Shown: positions 20,395 to 30,068, counted from the first letter of the stretch. The stretch: 64,000 nt of DNA from Rhodobacteraceae bacterium F11138 (GCA_016521575.1 JAEKDP010000003.1:248001-312000), one strand, 5' to 3'. Notes: a model not told the origin generated them from the letters alone. Made by a program: numbers and translations.

Positions 20395-21052
20395 TTGTGT
20401 GACGCTACATGTTGTGGTTGCGCCTTGCCTGCGCACCTACAATCATGTGGCGCGTCGCTCCTGAACCACAAGATGGCCGCGCTTCTTCTGGCGGTTGAAT
20501 GGTTTGTGGACCGGCGCAAGTTCCAAGAGAATTCGGGCCATCAGGCATGGTTTTCTGCGCTTTTTCGTCGTGTTTGGTGCATGTCGCGGCTGGACACGAA
20601 TCGATTCCGGGTAAAAAATCACGGGCATTCAGACCATGCCTGTCGTGAGTGGTGGGCCGTTCAATTTTGAGTACTATTTTCGGCGGTCCGTCTGGTGGCG
20701 TGTGCCGGGGGCAAGCGGTATACCGTTTGCGAACCCACCGGCACAGCCTCTAGAGGACCGCCGGATATTCCCCGAATTCCCGAATGACATGGCCCGATAT
20801 CTTCGGGCCGTTGCCCCATCGGCAAGACATCCCATAGGCAAGACCGACGTTTCCTTCCGGCAGAACGTTCTGCTGCTTGCGGCGCGAAAATGTCAGGCCG
20901 CGTCCTGGCGGGGCGACGCGACCCGAACAGGTGTGGTTTCACACCCCGGTTTTGACGGGGCCAACCTTCCGCTATGGCAGCGGCGGTTTTGGGTTTGACA
21001 ATATCTGCGGGTGTATGAACCCGCGCGGGCAGGGCGCGCGTCGGGTGTTAGG
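20395..21052. other. Gene-free 658-base interval rich in hairpins
   Basis: Between the thyX stop and the stop of the convergent cold-shock gene I find no convincing gene; short open frames lack ribosome binding sites and family resemblance. Several perfect or near-perfect stems follow one another from about 20681: 20681-20763, 20791-20809, 20811-20825, a GCAGAACGTTCTGC palindrome near 20862, GGTGTG/CACACC near 20930 and CCGC/GCGG near 20972. This density suggests a structured transcript or several terminators. Confidence 0.5.
20681..20763. ncRNA. Candidate structured RNA: long interrupted hairpin
   Basis: Three nested perfect or near-perfect stems make one rod: CGGCGGTCC with GGACCGCCG at the base, TGTGCCGG with CCGGCACA in the middle, and GCAAGCGG with CCGTTTGC (one G-U pair) around a TATA loop. 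An 11/9-base internal bubble separates base and middle stems. A TACTAT -10-like hexamer lies 4 bases before the + strand base stem, but no good -35 is seen. It resembles a miniature 6S-type rod but is shorter than 6S RNA; strand and identity are uncertain. Confidence 0.35.
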
Positions 21053-21259
21053 TCATAATAGCGTCAGATTGGCCGCCATCTCGCGACCGTCACGGCCCTC
21101 TTCCAGATCGTAGTTGACCTTTTGATTGTCGGCCAGGCCGGTCAGGCCCGATCTTTCCACAGCCGAGATATGAACAAACACATCCTTCCCTCCGGTGTCC
21201 GGAGCGATGAATCCGTAGCCTTTGGTCGTATTGAACCACTTCACGGTGCCGGTTGGCAT
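21053..21259 (-). CDS. Cold-shock domain protein (CspA family)
   Basis: Encodes 68 residues forming one cold-shock domain. RNP1 is KGYGFI and RNP2 is VFVHIS; the start [10 protein letters not shown] is canonical. Such proteins bind single-stranded RNA or DNA and act as RNA chaperones. The 5' leader is long (at least 100 bases before any upstream gene), as usual for csp genes, with AGGAGAC before the ATG. A paralogue lies at 41953-42159. Confidence 0.95.
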   Translation of the reverse strand: MPTGTVKWFNTTKGYGFIAPDTGGKDVFVHISAVERSGLTGLADNQKVNYDLEEGRDGREMAANLTLL

Positions 21260-21470
21260 TTCCCGTGTCTCCTTCTACTTGCCGCCCCGAAAACGCGGAG
21301 CCCTTGACGGCACGCTGCCGATCCTGTGCCCGAACCACCGGGGTGGCGCGGGCGCACAATGGCAGGTTGTACCTGATGTCAGGATCGCACGACCCGGCAA
21401 AAAATCAAGGAAAAGGGGCTGTGTTCTTGCCGAATGCCGGTTATTTCCACACAGGAAAGTGAGGTGAGAC

Positions 21471-21788
21471 ATGGTGATATACGGGCTGAAAACCTGCGAT
21501 ACATGCCGCAAGGCGTTGAAATTGCTGCCGCAGGCGCAATTCGTCGATGTGCGCGCGCAGGGTGTGCCCTTGCCTGTATTGCAAGCCGCAGAACACGAGT
21601 TTGGCAAGGCTTTGCTCAATACGCACTCAACCACCTGGCGCGGTCTGGATCAGGACCAGCGCGACCGCCCGGTTCTGGATCTTCTGGCGGACCATCCGGT
21701 GTTGATGAAACGGCCGCTGATCGATGTGGACGGTCAGTTGTATCTGGGCTGGACACCAGAGGTGCAGGCCCGGCTTGGTGCGGTCTGA
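21471..21788 (+). CDS. ArsC/Spx-family reductase-like protein
   Basis: Encodes 105 residues. The N-terminal thioredoxin-like strand and active site read MVIYGLKTCDTCRKAL, giving a CxxC at residues 9-12. The later LMKRPLIDVDGQLYLGW is the cis-Pro region of the ArsC/YffB family. The closest functional types are glutaredoxin-coupled arsenate reductase and the uncharacterised YffB. No ars operon is nearby, so arsenate reduction is not supported by context. It converges on the DoxX gene, 20 bases away. Confidence 0.85.
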   Translation: MVIYGLKTCDTCRKALKLLPQAQFVDVRAQGVPLPVLQAAEHEFGKALLNTHSTTWRGLDQDQRDRPVLDLLADHPVLMKRPLIDVDGQLYLGWTPEVQARLGAV

Positions 21789-21808
21789 CGGCGATTGCCG
21801 TGATGGGG

Positions 21809-22357
21809 TCAGGCCAGGCGGCCCATGATCCGGTCCAGTGACAGCGGCCCGGCCCCCTTTATGACGATGATCAGCAGAACCGTGATCCACAGCAGGCGCT
21901 GATCCATGATGACGCTGTCGGGTATGCCATCGAACCAGGCGCCAAGGGTCTTGGGGTCGCTGCCGCCGTGGCCGACGATATCCGTGGCGGACTGGATGAT
22001 GATGAACCCGATCATGCCGATGGCCGACAACCGCCCCATCAGCCCAAGTACCACCAAAGCCGGCAAGATGAATTCGGCCCACATGCCGATCAGTGCGATC
22101 AGCCAATGGAACATGCCCAATTGCGAACTGTCATAGCCGACCGCCTCCATGGCACGCGGAAAGATCTGAACATAGGCACCATCAGAAGGCATCAACAGCC
22201 CGAGCAGCCCGTCGCCCACCTTGGTCATGGCCGATTTCCAGAAATACATCAGCAGAACGGCGGCAAAGGTGAACCGTGCCAGCGTCGGCAGGATCGCTCC
22301 GGACATGCGGTCCAGCCAGTCGAACAGGGCGTTGTGCAGGGAAATCAGGGTGTTCAT
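21809..22357 (-). CDS. DoxX-family membrane protein of the buf operon
   Basis: Encodes 182 residues with about four membrane segments (for example TLARFTFAAVLLMYFW, HWLIALIGMWAEFILPALVVLGL, LLWITVLLIIVIKGAGPLSLD). The final KGAGPLSLDR pattern is typical of DoxX. DoxX proteins often accompany DUF2282/DUF692/DUF2063 genes in bufferin loci, where they may serve redox or membrane functions. The start is 5 bases from the bufC stop, so it is the last gene of this operon. Confidence 0.88.
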   Translation of the reverse strand: MNTLISLHNALFDWLDRMSGAILPTLARFTFAAVLLMYFWKSAMTKVGDGLLGLLMPSDGAYVQIFPRAMEAVGYDSSQLGMFHWLIALIGMWAEFILPALVVLGLMGRLSAIGMIGFIIIQSATDIVGHGGSDPKTLGAWFDGIPDSVIMDQRLLWITVLLIIVIKGAGPLSLDRIMGRLA

Positions 22358-22361
22358 GGGC

Positions 22362-23117
22362 TCAGGCCTTTTGGGTCAGGGACGTCAGGGCATTGTCGGT
22401 CAGCAACAGTGTAAGCGTGGCGGTCGGATCGAAACCCGGGGCCCTGCCTTGTGCGTTTGCCAGCGCGGTTTCCAGAGGATCGCCCCGTTGCAGGGATTGT
22501 ATCCATGCGGCGCCACCCGGCGGCAGCAGATGTGGCGCCGGATCAAAAGCAGCGCGCGTGATCAGCACATCCTGCCGTTCATGGGCCGGTTTGGGCGCGT
22601 CTTCGCGGGTGTTGAAACGCCAGATGTCATACAGCGGCCAGTCCGAGCACAGCACCCGAACGGCCGGTGCCAGGGTGACGCGAGTGGCCATCAGGGCCGT
22701 GGGGGTCAGAGCGGCCAGTTCGGCGGGATCCAGCGGCGTGCTGTCGGCGGCGTGATAGGATCGGCGCAGGGCCAGTTCCAGCCGTGCGACATCGGGCAGA
22801 TACCCGAGATGGGCCACCTGCGGCAGCTTGGCCAGAAAATCCGGCATGGCCTGGCCATAGTGCATCATCAAAGGCGAATCGGGTGGATGTGCGCGCAGGA
22901 AAAGGCGTGAAAGCCCATCCATGTTCTTTTGTCCCAGCAGCCTGGTCAGGATCGGAAAGCCGACGCGCAGAGCCTCGATCAGAGAGTGGGTGACATTGTT
23001 GCGATAGACCGTGAATCGGGCATCGGCGGCATGCCCGGCCCCGTCATTCAGCCCGTCGGGCGCAGGGCGCCCAGGGTCCAGAAGTGCTGCGCGGAACATA
23101 TCCTGGGAAACGCTCAT
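22362..23117 (-). CDS. bufC: DUF2063 (HvfC/BufC-type) partner of the MNIO enzyme
   Basis: Encodes 251 residues. The start at 23117 overlaps the bufB stop by 4 bases (ATGA). The N-terminal domain shows the family signatures [23 protein letters not shown] and [25 protein letters not shown], then [23 protein letters not shown]2063 proteins bind the DUF692 enzyme and present the precursor peptide for modification, comparable to the MbnC role in methanobactin synthesis. C-terminal part (about 165-251) is a second small domain. Assignment follows family plus operon position. Confidence 0.92.
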   Translation of the reverse strand: MSVSQDMFRAALLDPGRPAPDGLNDGAGHAADARFTVYRNNVTHSLIEALRVGFPILTRLLGQKNMDGLSRLFLRAHPPDSPLMMHYGQAMPDFLAKLPQVAHLGYLPDVARLELALRRSYHAADSTPLDPAELAALTPTALMATRVTLAPAVRVLCSDWPLYDIWRFNTREDAPKPAHERQDVLITRAAFDPAPHLLPPGGAAWIQSLQRGDPLETALANAQGRAPGFDPTATLTLLLTDNALTSLTQKA

Positions 23118-23974
23118 GCGGCGGCATGGTCCAGCACCTGCGCGGCGCGGTTGGCCTGGGCGCGCAATACGGGCCAGTCCGGCACGTCGTTGTCCCATTC
23201 CACCAGCACCGGTTTGGGTCCGGCGCGTTCCAGCGTATGGGCCAGCAGATCCCAGACCGGATCGGCCACCGGTTTGCCGTGGCTGTCGATCAGCAGGGGC
23301 GCGCCGTGTTCATCCGCGTCCTGGTCATGGCCGCCGACATGGATTTCGCCGACGCGATCCATCGCGAAAGCATCGATATAGGCCTGCGGCGAACCGCCGA
23401 GATTGACTGCGGACACGAAGACGTTGTTCACATCCAGCAACAGCCCGCACCCGGTCCTGCGGGTCAGTTCCGACAGGAAATCGGTTTCGGACCAGGTGCT
23501 TTCGTCGAACGCCAGATAGCTGGCCGGGTTTTCCAGCAGCATTCTTCGCCCCAGTTCGGCCTGGACCTGATCGATGTGATCGGCCACGGATTGCAGCGTG
23601 CGGTTGGTATAAGGCAGCGGCAGCAGATCGTTCAGGAATTCGGCCCCGTGGGTGGACCAGGCGAGGTGCTCGGAAAAGCTGGCCGGGTTGAGCCATGCGA
23701 TCAGATGTTTCAACCGGGCCAGATGGACCGGGTCCAGCGGGGATTGCCCGCCGATGGACAGGCCGACGCCATGCACCGAGATCGCGAACCGCTCGGACAG
23801 GGCGCGCAGCTGGGCCAGAGGCCGGCCACCGTCGCCCATGTAGTTTTCGGCATGGATTTCCAGCCACGCGACCGGGCCCGGGTCTTGTTGGATCTGGTCG
23901 AAATGCTGGGGTTTATAGCCGACACCCGGTGCGGCGGGCAGAAAATCGGATGTGTCGGTGGAATCCAGCATCAT
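23114..23974 (-). CDS. bufB: DUF692 multinuclear non-heme iron oxidase (MNIO), BufB-like
   Basis: Encodes 286 residues folding as a TIM barrel. Candidate iron ligands are visible in their usual settings: His68 (SVHGVGLS), Glu102-His103 (SEHLAW), Glu148 (LLENPASY), Asp181 and Asn184 (LLDVNNVFV), His212 and His216 (IHVGGHDQD), Asp230 and His232 (IDSHG) and Glu259 (VEWDND). The family (MbnB, TglH, BufB) oxidises cysteine residues of a ribosomal precursor peptide. Here the precursor is the DUF2282 gene 78 bases upstream, and the partner DUF2063 gene overlaps downstream. Product chemistry, such as thiooxazole formation, is inferred from bufferin literature. Confidence 0.95.
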   Translation of the reverse strand: MMLDSTDTSDFLPAAPGVGYKPQHFDQIQQDPGPVAWLEIHAENYMGDGGRPLAQLRALSERFAISVHGVGLSIGGQSPLDPVHLARLKHLIAWLNPASFSEHLAWSTHGAEFLNDLLPLPYTNRTLQSVADHIDQVQAELGRRMLLENPASYLAFDESTWSETDFLSELTRRTGCGLLLDVNNVFVSAVNLGGSPQAYIDAFAMDRVGEIHVGGHDQDADEHGAPLLIDSHGKPVADPVWDLLAHTLERAGPKPVLVEWDNDVPDWPVLRAQANRAAQVLDHAAA

Positions 23975-24016
23975 GTGCCTGTCAGTCAGTGGGCCGGGGG
24001 TGGGCCGCGTTGTAAG

Positions 24017-24039
24017 GGCGGGCCAGGTTTCGGCCCGCC
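24017..24039 (-). other. Intercistronic hairpin between bufA and bufB
   Basis: A perfect 8-base stem (GGCGGGCC with GGCCCGCC, 7-base loop) lies 14 bases after the bufA stop and before bufB. No T-run follows, so it is more likely a partial terminator or mRNA stabiliser that lets the precursor gene be expressed above the enzyme genes. Confidence 0.5.
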
Positions 24040-24052
24040 GCCAGAGTGGGCA

Positions 24053-24355
24053 TTATGCAGGCAGATCGCGGTCCAGCGCGGTCAACGATCCCTTGCGGGC
24101 CTCGCCATCCGCCATCGCCGGAAGCTCCATCGCTTCGCACGAGCCGGCATCCACGAGGGTCCAGGCGTTGCCCTGGTAATCCACGGTGGAGGTTCCGGCA
24201 CAGGTGGTGCCGGGGCCGGCGGCACAGTCGTTCTGACCGGCGAGCGCGACGCCATAGCATTTTTCCTTGGACTGGGCACTGGCCGTGGTGGCGGACGCAC
24301 CCAGGGCCGCGGCGACGGCGCTTGCGACGGCCAGGGTCTTGGCGGTATTGGACAT
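24053..24355 (-). CDS. bufA: DUF2282 bufferin-type RiPP precursor
   Basis: Encodes 100 residues, with GAGGGAG 7 bases before the ATG. A Sec signal peptide ([10 protein letters not shown] to about residue 28, ending ASAQ) acts as leader. The core carries exactly four Cys: Cys33 (EKCYGVA), Cys44 (QNDCAA), Cys52 (TTCAGT) and Cys73 (GSCEAM), the arrangement of DUF2282 proteins now called bufferins. After cysteine modification by BufB/BufC the peptide is exported and, in characterised cases, binds copper in the periplasm. It leads the operon bufA-bufB-bufC-doxX. Confidence 0.93.
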   Translation of the reverse strand: MSNTAKTLAVASAVAAALGASATTASAQSKEKCYGVALAGQNDCAAGPGTTCAGTSTVDYQGNAWTLVDAGSCEAMELPAMADGEARKGSLTALDRDLPA

Positions 24356-24456
24356 GGTATAACTCCCTCAAAACAGGTTGATTGGCTCGGTTCGTGAACC
24401 CGAATTTAGCGTGCCACAGACCCCACGGGAAAGTCACGAGCCCGTGTTTCACGCCT

Positions 24457-24483
24457 CCGTCAGGGAATGTTACGCTCTGACGG
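24457..24483 (-). promoter_or_regulatory. Dyad with ECF-like GTAACA element upstream of bufA
   Basis: The inverted repeat CCGTCAG-N13-CTGACGG lies about 100 bases upstream of the bufA start, after thrS ends. On the bufA strand the loop contains CGTAACA, followed about 16 bases later by GTGAA, resembling the GTAAC-type -35 and GAA-type -10 of ECF sigma promoters. It could instead be a weak thrS terminator, although no T-run follows. Confidence 0.3.
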
Positions 24484-24581
24484 GCAAAATCGTCTGAAAT
24501 TGCCGGGACAATGTCAAATGTTTCAATCCGGCCCGGGCGATCGCTGCCCGCGGCCGGATTGCCGTGTCTGCCTGCGCGGCG

Positions 24582-26540
24582 CTACAGCAGGTCCGGCGGG
24601 GTCGCTTCGCGCCCGAGCGCGCTTGCAACCGCGGCAAGAGGCTCGACGCTGGTGCGTTTCTCGCCCAACCGGCGCACTGTGACCGTGCGGTCCTCGACCT
24701 CGCGTGCGCCGACCGCCAGGATCACCGGCACCTTGCCGACCGAGTGTTCGCGCACCTTGTAGTTGATCTTTTCGTTGCGCATGTCGGCCTCGGCGCGCAC
24801 GCCCGCGGCGCGCAATTCGGTGACCACCTCGTGCACATAGTCATCCGCCTCGGACGTGATCGATGCGACCACGACCTGGCGCGGGGCCAGCCAGAACGGC
24901 AGCTTGCCGGCGTGTTCCTCGATCAGGATGCCGATGAAGCGTTCGAAACTGCCCAGTGTCGCGCGATGCAGCATATAGGGCCGGTGTTTCGAGCCGTCCG
25001 CACCGATGAAATTGGCGTCCAGCCGCTCGGGCAGGTTCGGATCGACCTGAAGCGTGCCGCATTGCCAGTTGCGGCCGATTGCGTCCGTCAGGGTGAATTC
25101 GAGCTTGGGACCATAAAACGCGCCTTCGCCTTCGAGGATCTCAAAGGCATAGCCCGCAGCCTTGCAGGCATCGCCAAGCGCCTTCTCCACGAAATCCCAG
25201 CTTTCATCGCTGCCGATGCGCTTTTCCGGCCGGGTGGACAGTTTGATGGTCCAGTCGTGAAAACCCAGATCGGCATAAACCTTGGACAGGAAGGCGATGA
25301 ACTTCGCGGTTTCGGATTCGATCTGATCCTCGGCGCAGAAAATATGGCCGTCATCCTGCGTGAACCCGCGCACCCGCATGATACCGTGCAGCGCGCCGGA
25401 TGGTTCATAGCGGGCACAGGATCCGAATTCGGCCATGCGCAGCGGCAGGTCGCGATAGGATTTCAGCCCCTGGTTGAAAACCTGAACGTGACAGGGGCAG
25501 TTCATGGGTTTCAGGGCGTTGACCGCCTTTTCGCGGGCATGGTCTTCGTCGACTTCGACGATGAACATGTGCTCCTGATATTTGTCCCAATGGCCCGAGG
25601 CTTCCCACAGTTTGCGATCGACCACCTGCGGCGTGTTGACTTCGACATAGCCGTCGCGTTCCTGCATCCGGCGCATATAGTCCTGAAGCGTGGTGTAGAT
25701 TTTCCAGCCGTTGGGATGCCAGAAAATCTGCCCCGGTGCTTCTTCCTGCATGTGAAACAGGTCCATCTCGCGGCCCAGCTTGCGGTGGTCGCGTTTGGCG
25801 GCCTCTTCCAGCATGGTGAGATGCGCGCGCAGCTTTTCCTTGCCGGTGAAGGCCACGCCATAGATGCGCTGCAGCATGGCGCGATCGGAATCGCCCCGCC
25901 AGTATGCGCCCGCGATGCTCATCAACTTGAACGCATCGCCCGGCACCTGGCCGGTGTGTTGCAGATGCGGGCCGCGACACAGATCCTGCCAGTCGCCGTG
26001 CCAGTACATGCGCAGCGGCTCGTCGCCGGGAATCGCTTCGATCAGTTCGACCTTGTAGGGTTCGTTGCCCGCCTTGTAGAACTCGATCGCCCGGTCGCGG
26101 TCCCAGATTTCGGTCGTCACGGGTTCGCGCTTGTTGATGATTTCCTTCATCTTCTTTTCGATCAGCCCCAGATCCTCGGGGGTGAACGGTTCGGCGCGGT
26201 CGAAATCGTAATACCAGCCGTTTTCGATCACCGGGCCGATGGTGACCTTGGTGTCGGGCCAGATTTCCTGAACCGCACGGGCCATGATATGCGCCAGATC
26301 GTGGCGCACCAGTTCGTTGGCCTGTGCTTCGTCTTTCATGGTGTGGATGGCGATGTCGGCGTCCGACTGAATCGGCCAGGCCAGATCCCAGTGCTGGCCG
26401 TTCACCGTGGCGCTGATTGCCTTCTTGGCGAGCGAGGTGGAAATATCGGCGGCGACCTCGGCGGCGGTGATACCGGCCTCGTAGGATCGTGCATTGCCAT
26501 CGGGAAGGGTAAGAGAGACTTTTTTCGAATCCAGGGCCAT
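24582..26540 (-). CDS. thrS: Threonyl-tRNA synthetase
   Basis: Encodes 652 residues, with AGGAGG 7 bases before the ATG. Domain order is a TGS domain (1-65), the editing domain with an HxxxH site (His80, His84 in RHDLAHIM), the class II catalytic core including PMNCPCH (345-351, zinc-binding Cys) and a C-terminal anticodon-binding domain. The enzyme charges tRNA-Thr and hydrolyses Ser-tRNA-Thr. It is divergent from the esterase lipoprotein gene at 26736 and its end lies 227 bases before the bufA start. Confidence 0.98.
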   Translation of the reverse strand: MALDSKKVSLTLPDGNARSYEAGITAAEVAADISTSLAKKAISATVNGQHWDLAWPIQSDADIAIHTMKDEAQANELVRHDLAHIMARAVQEIWPDTKVTIGPVIENGWYYDFDRAEPFTPEDLGLIEKKMKEIINKREPVTTEIWDRDRAIEFYKAGNEPYKVELIEAIPGDEPLRMYWHGDWQDLCRGPHLQHTGQVPGDAFKLMSIAGAYWRGDSDRAMLQRIYGVAFTGKEKLRAHLTMLEEAAKRDHRKLGREMDLFHMQEEAPGQIFWHPNGWKIYTTLQDYMRRMQERDGYVEVNTPQVVDRKLWEASGHWDKYQEHMFIVEVDEDHAREKAVNALKPMNCPCHVQVFNQGLKSYRDLPLRMAEFGSCARYEPSGALHGIMRVRGFTQDDGHIFCAEDQIESETAKFIAFLSKVYADLGFHDWTIKLSTRPEKRIGSDESWDFVEKALGDACKAAGYAFEILEGEGAFYGPKLEFTLTDAIGRNWQCGTLQVDPNLPERLDANFIGADGSKHRPYMLHRATLGSFERFIGILIEEHAGKLPFWLAPRQVVVASITSEADDYVHEVVTELRAAGVRAEADMRNEKINYKVREHSVGKVPVILAVGAREVEDRTVTVRRLGEKRTSVEPLAAVASALGREATPPDLL

Positions 26541-26735
26541 ATGGGCCTCCTCGTCGGTTTGGCGCCCACAGAACGCCCGGTTGCGGGTATGTATGCGCGC
26601 CTGTGTGACGCCGACGCAGTGCCAAGTCAACCGGGCAAATCCGGCCGGTCCGCGCCCGTTGCTTCGGCGCGCATTGCCAAGCGTTCCGCGTGCCACTAGC
26701 AAGGCGCGGTTGACGGCAACGCGGTCGGGAATGAA

Positions 26736-27860
26736 ATGGTGCGCAAGTTTCGGGGTGTAACAATCGTCTTGCTGTGTCTGGGCCTGCTGTCCTGTGCCCG
26801 GCCACCCGATCTGGTGGGGGTCGACAACCGGGACATTCCGGTGTTCGGCGTCGAGGACGCCCATCGGCACAGGATCTTTGTCGCCACCACGCGCGAGCCG
26901 TCCGACCAGCCCGCTGTTCTCTATTCCGGGGCGCGCGGTTGGGAACTGGGGTTGTCGTCGGTGGTCGTGTCGGTGCCGCCGGACCATATGTCGGGTGTCA
27001 TCGAGCGGGCCCGGCAGTTGCCGCCGGACCCGACGCGCGAATTTGCGATCGTATCGCCCGAAATCTACGGCTCGCGGGTCACCTTTGCCGGCGCGCTGGA
27101 TGCGGAACTGGCGCGGCGTCCGCCGAAAGATCGTGACATCCTGTTGTTTGTCCACGGGTACAACAACACATTTTCGGATGCCGTTTTGCGGATGGCGCAA
27201 TTCGTGAACGACACCGGGTTCAGGGGCGTGCCGGTGCTGTTTTCCTGGGCCTCGGCGGGGCGTCCGTCGCATTATGTATATGATCTGAACAGTGCGCTGG
27301 CGGCGCGTTCCCGGTTTCAGGATACCCTGCGGCTGTTGGCGGCAAGCAGGGCACAGGGGATCAACATCTTTGCCCATTCCATGGGGTCCTTGCTGACGGT
27401 CGAGGCGCTGATACAGACGAAACAAAGGGTCTGGGCCAGCGGGGTGGGCAAGGTGAACCATGTGGTGCTGGCTGCGCCGGATATCGATCTGGACCTGTTT
27501 GAGACGCAGTTGTCGCAAATCCGGACGCAGGGTCAGGATTTCTATGTGTTCGTGTCCAACGATGATCCGGTCCTGGGCATGTCCCGACGGCTGTCCGGCG
27601 GGGTCGCGCGGGTGGGGGCCGCCGATGTGGACAAGCTGGCAAAGCTGGGCGTCACGGTCATCGATCTGAGCGAGATCGAGGATTCCGCCTCGGGGTCGCA
27701 CAACAAGTTCGCGGCCTCCCCCGAGGTCGTGCAGATGATCGGCACGGGCCTGTCGCGCAGCACCCTGGATCCGCAGCGGGGGCTTGCGTCCTTGTCCGAA
27801 GCGTTGAACCAGGTGCCGGTTGTGCGTGTTGCGGGTCCCGAGCAAGCATCGGGCCGGTGA
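26736..27860 (+). CDS. DUF900-type alpha/beta hydrolase lipoprotein
   Basis: Encodes 374 residues. The N-terminus has a lipoprotein signal with lipobox LLSC (Cys20). The core reads [19 protein letters not shown] (oxyanion region), FSWASAG, then the nucleophile elbow [12 protein letters not shown], giving a Ser in [17 protein letters not shown] and a late His in GSHNKF complete a likely triad. This is the DUF900 family of putative esterases. It probably sits in the periplasm. The substrate is unknown. It starts a run of five closely spaced genes. Confidence 0.85.
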   Translation: MVRKFRGVTIVLLCLGLLSCARPPDLVGVDNRDIPVFGVEDAHRHRIFVATTREPSDQPAVLYSGARGWELGLSSVVVSVPPDHMSGVIERARQLPPDPTREFAIVSPEIYGSRVTFAGALDAELARRPPKDRDILLFVHGYNNTFSDAVLRMAQFVNDTGFRGVPVLFSWASAGRPSHYVYDLNSALAARSRFQDTLRLLAASRAQGINIFAHSMGSLLTVEALIQTKQRVWASGVGKVNHVVLAAPDIDLDLFETQLSQIRTQGQDFYVFVSNDDPVLGMSRRLSGGVARVGAADVDKLAKLGVTVIDLSEIEDSASGSHNKFAASPEVVQMIGTGLSRSTLDPQRGLASLSEALNQVPVVRVAGPEQASGR

Positions 27861-27908
27861 TTGCAGACCGCACCGTCCCGTGCAAAATTCAACCAGACAG
27901 GAGGCACC

Positions 27909-28661
27909 ATGACCGCAACCACTTTCATCGACACGCCGCAGGGGCGGCGGCTGGCCTATCACCTGACACCGGGCGCGGGACCCTGCGTGGTGTTTCTGGG
28001 CGGGCTGAAATCGGACATGGAGGGCACCAAGGCGGTCCATCTGGAAAGCTGGGCGCGGGCGCGCGGACAGGCCTTTCTGCGGTTCGACTATTCTGGCCAC
28101 GGCGAAAGCAGCGGTCGGTTCGAAGAGGGGTGTATCGGCGACTGGCACGAAGACACCCTTGCGGTGGTCGATGCCCTGACCGAGGGGCCTTTGGTACCGG
28201 TCGGCTCGTCCATGGGCGGCTGGCAGGCGCTTTTGCTGGCGCGCGCGATGCCGTCGCGTGTTGCGGGCATGGTCACCGTCGCCGCCGCGCCGGATTTCAC
28301 CGAAGACGGGTATTGGGCCAATTTTACCGACGCGCAGAAAGAGACGCTGGAAACCCAAGGCTATGTGGAATTGCCGTCCGACTACATGGAACCCTATGTC
28401 ATCAGCAAGCGGATGATCGTGGACGGGCGCGACCGTCTGGTGTTGCGTGCGCCTTTGCGGTTGTCCTTTGCGGTGCGGTGCCTGCAGGGCATGGCGGACA
28501 GCGCCGTCAGCACGCAAACCGCGCTGCGCCTGCTGGATCATGCCGATTGCCCCGATATGCGGCTGACGTTGGTCAAGGATGCCGATCACCGGTTTTCGGA
28601 TGGTCCCTGTCTGGGGTTGATCGAACAGGCGGTGGCCGAGGTGCTTGAGGCCGCGTCCTGA
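27909..28661 (+). CDS. Alpha/beta hydrolase (ABHD10-like)
   Basis: Encodes 250 residues, starting at an ATG 6 bases after AGGAGG. Motifs are [17 protein letters not shown] (oxyanion loop), [14 protein letters not shown], the nucleophile elbow [12 protein letters not shown] (Ser in GSSMG) and the late KDADHRFSD with the catalytic His. The overall sequence is like mitochondrial ABHD10 relatives, which are thioesterases acting on acylated proteins; here that is a hint only. No signal peptide, so cytoplasmic. Its stop and the next start overlap (TGATG). Confidence 0.88.
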   Translation: MTATTFIDTPQGRRLAYHLTPGAGPCVVFLGGLKSDMEGTKAVHLESWARARGQAFLRFDYSGHGESSGRFEEGCIGDWHEDTLAVVDALTEGPLVPVGSSMGGWQALLLARAMPSRVAGMVTVAAAPDFTEDGYWANFTDAQKETLETQGYVELPSDYMEPYVISKRMIVDGRDRLVLRAPLRLSFAVRCLQGMADSAVSTQTALRLLDHADCPDMRLTLVKDADHRFSDGPCLGLIEQAVAEVLEAAS

Positions 28662-29638
28662 TGCGGCGTGTGGTCGGATGGGTTCTGGCCCTGGGCCTGT
28701 TGGCGGGCGGAATGCTCTGGGCGTTCGGACCCACCGAACCTGCCAGCCTGAAGACCGCGTTCGAGCCGCGCAAGTTCGGCGAAGGGATTCAGGTCTATTT
28801 CGAATCCATCGAATCGCGGTTTGACGACATCACGCCGGGCGCGGAAAAACGGGTGATCTGGGCCGGCCAGCGCGAGACCCGCACCCCGGTTTCGGTTCTG
28901 TATCTGCACGGGTTTTCGGCCACGTCCGAGGAAATCCGCCCGGTGCCGGATAAGGTGGCGGCCGCATTGGGGGCCAATCTGGTCTACACGCGGCTGCGCG
29001 GACACGGGCGCGGCAGCGCGGCCCTGGCCGAAGCCACGGTCGCCGACTGGATGTATGATCTGGCCGAAGGGTTGGCTGCGGCGCGGGCCACGGGCGACCG
29101 TGTGGTGGTTCTGGCGACTTCGACCGGTGCCACGCTGGCGGCGGCGGCGGCGCTGGATGACGACCTGTCGCGGGATGTGGCGGGGATGGTGCTGATCTCG
29201 CCGAATTTCGGTCTGGCTGATCCCAAGGCCAGGATGCTGACCTGGCCCGCGGCGCGGTGGTGGCTTCCGCTGGTGGCGGGCCGCACGCAAAGCTTCACGC
29301 CGGTGAACGAGCGCCACGAAAGGTTCTGGACCACATCCTATCCGACAGTCGCGCTGTTGCCGATGGGGGCGCTGATCCGGGCGGTTGCGGCGCTGGATTT
29401 CACCGCCGCCCGGGTGCCGGTGTTGTTCTACCTGTCCGATGCCGACCGCGTGGTCCGCCCCGACATCAGCCGCGCCATCGCGGCCCAATGGGGTGGCCCG
29501 GCAACGGTACATGCCGTGACGATGGGGGAAGGGGACGACCCCAACGCCCATGTCATCGCTGGCGACGTCAAATCGCCGGGGCAGACAGAGCCGGCGGTCG
29601 CCGTCATTCTGGATTGGTTGCGGCAACAGGGGAAATGA
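28661..29638 (+). CDS. Membrane-anchored or exported alpha/beta hydrolase
   Basis: Encodes 325 residues. An N-terminal hydrophobic helix ([19 protein letters not shown]) looks like an anchor or uncleaved signal. The fold is clear from [27 protein letters not shown], the elbow [13 protein letters not shown] (Ser in ATSTGA), and an Asp-containing [11 protein letters not shown]. Catalytic His is probably in DPNAHVI. It overlaps the preceding hydrolase gene by one base, indicating coupled translation. Substrate unknown. Confidence 0.85.
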   Translation: MRRVVGWVLALGLLAGGMLWAFGPTEPASLKTAFEPRKFGEGIQVYFESIESRFDDITPGAEKRVIWAGQRETRTPVSVLYLHGFSATSEEIRPVPDKVAAALGANLVYTRLRGHGRGSAALAEATVADWMYDLAEGLAAARATGDRVVVLATSTGATLAAAAALDDDLSRDVAGMVLISPNFGLADPKARMLTWPAARWWLPLVAGRTQSFTPVNERHERFWTTSYPTVALLPMGALIRAVAALDFTAARVPVLFYLSDADRVVRPDISRAIAAQWGGPATVHAVTMGEGDDPNAHVIAGDVKSPGQTEPAVAVILDWLRQQGK

Positions 29639-29639
29639 C

Positions 29640-30068
29640 ATGGAACAACGCATCAGCCTGATCACTCTGGGGGTGGTCGATCCGGCCGCGGCGGCCGAAT
29701 TCTACGAGGCCCTGGGCTGGCGGCGCGTGCCTTCCGAAGACGGGGTCATCGCCTTTGATCTGATCGGGCAGACGCTGGGCCTGTATGCGCTGGACAAGCT
29801 GGCCGAAGACCTGGGCCTGCCCGTGGGCGAATTGGGGCACGGGGCGATGACGCTCAGCTACAATACCCGCAGCAAGGACGAGGTGGCCCCCCTGCTACAG
29901 GCCGCGCAGGCCGCTGGCGCAACGATCCTGCGCCCGGCGGGCGAGGTATTCTGGGGCGGGTATATCGGATATTTCCGCGCGCCGGACGGGGCGGTCTGGG
30001 AGATCGCGTTCAACCCCTATGCACCGCTGTCGGCAGAGGGCGCGTTTCGCTGGAACGGCTACGGCTGA
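29640..30068 (+). CDS. VOC-family protein
   Basis: Encodes 142 residues with one full VOC module: ISLITLGVVDPAAAAEFYEALGW, VIAFDLIGQTLGLYALDKL, a central hinge, and GGYIGYFRAPDGAVWEIAFNP. The final Glu (WEIAF) fits a metal ligand, while the first strand lacks the usual His, so a glyoxalase activity is doubtful. The start is one base after the previous stop and the stop overlaps the next start, so it belongs to the hydrolase operon. Confidence 0.88.
   Translation: MEQRISLITLGVVDPAAAAEFYEALGWRRVPSEDGVIAFDLIGQTLGLYALDKLAEDLGLPVGELGHGAMTLSYNTRSKDEVAPLLQAAQAAGATILRPAGEVFWGGYIGYFRAPDGAVWEIAFNPYAPLSAEGAFRWNGYG

Noticed and set aside
20681-20763. tRNA or SRP RNA reading of the 83-base structure
   Set aside because: The size fits a tRNA but the stems nest into one rod, with no anticodon arm or T-loop layout. 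The SRP tetraloop region GGAAGGAAGCAGCC type is absent.
20395-20998. Two short + strand open frames (91 and 120 residues) after thyX
   Set aside because: No ribosome binding site, irregular codon use and many stem-loops through the frames; better explained as non-coding.
24564-26699. 711-residue open frame antisense to thrS
   Set aside because: Repetitive Gly/Arg/Ala shadow of a well-supported essential gene; no ribosome binding site or domain.
24582-28589. 1335-residue open frame on the minus strand across thrS and the two hydrolase genes
   Set aside because: Only the last 652 residues are ThrS. The upstream part is antisense to clear hydrolase genes, and a strong ribosome binding site marks the true thrS start at 26540.
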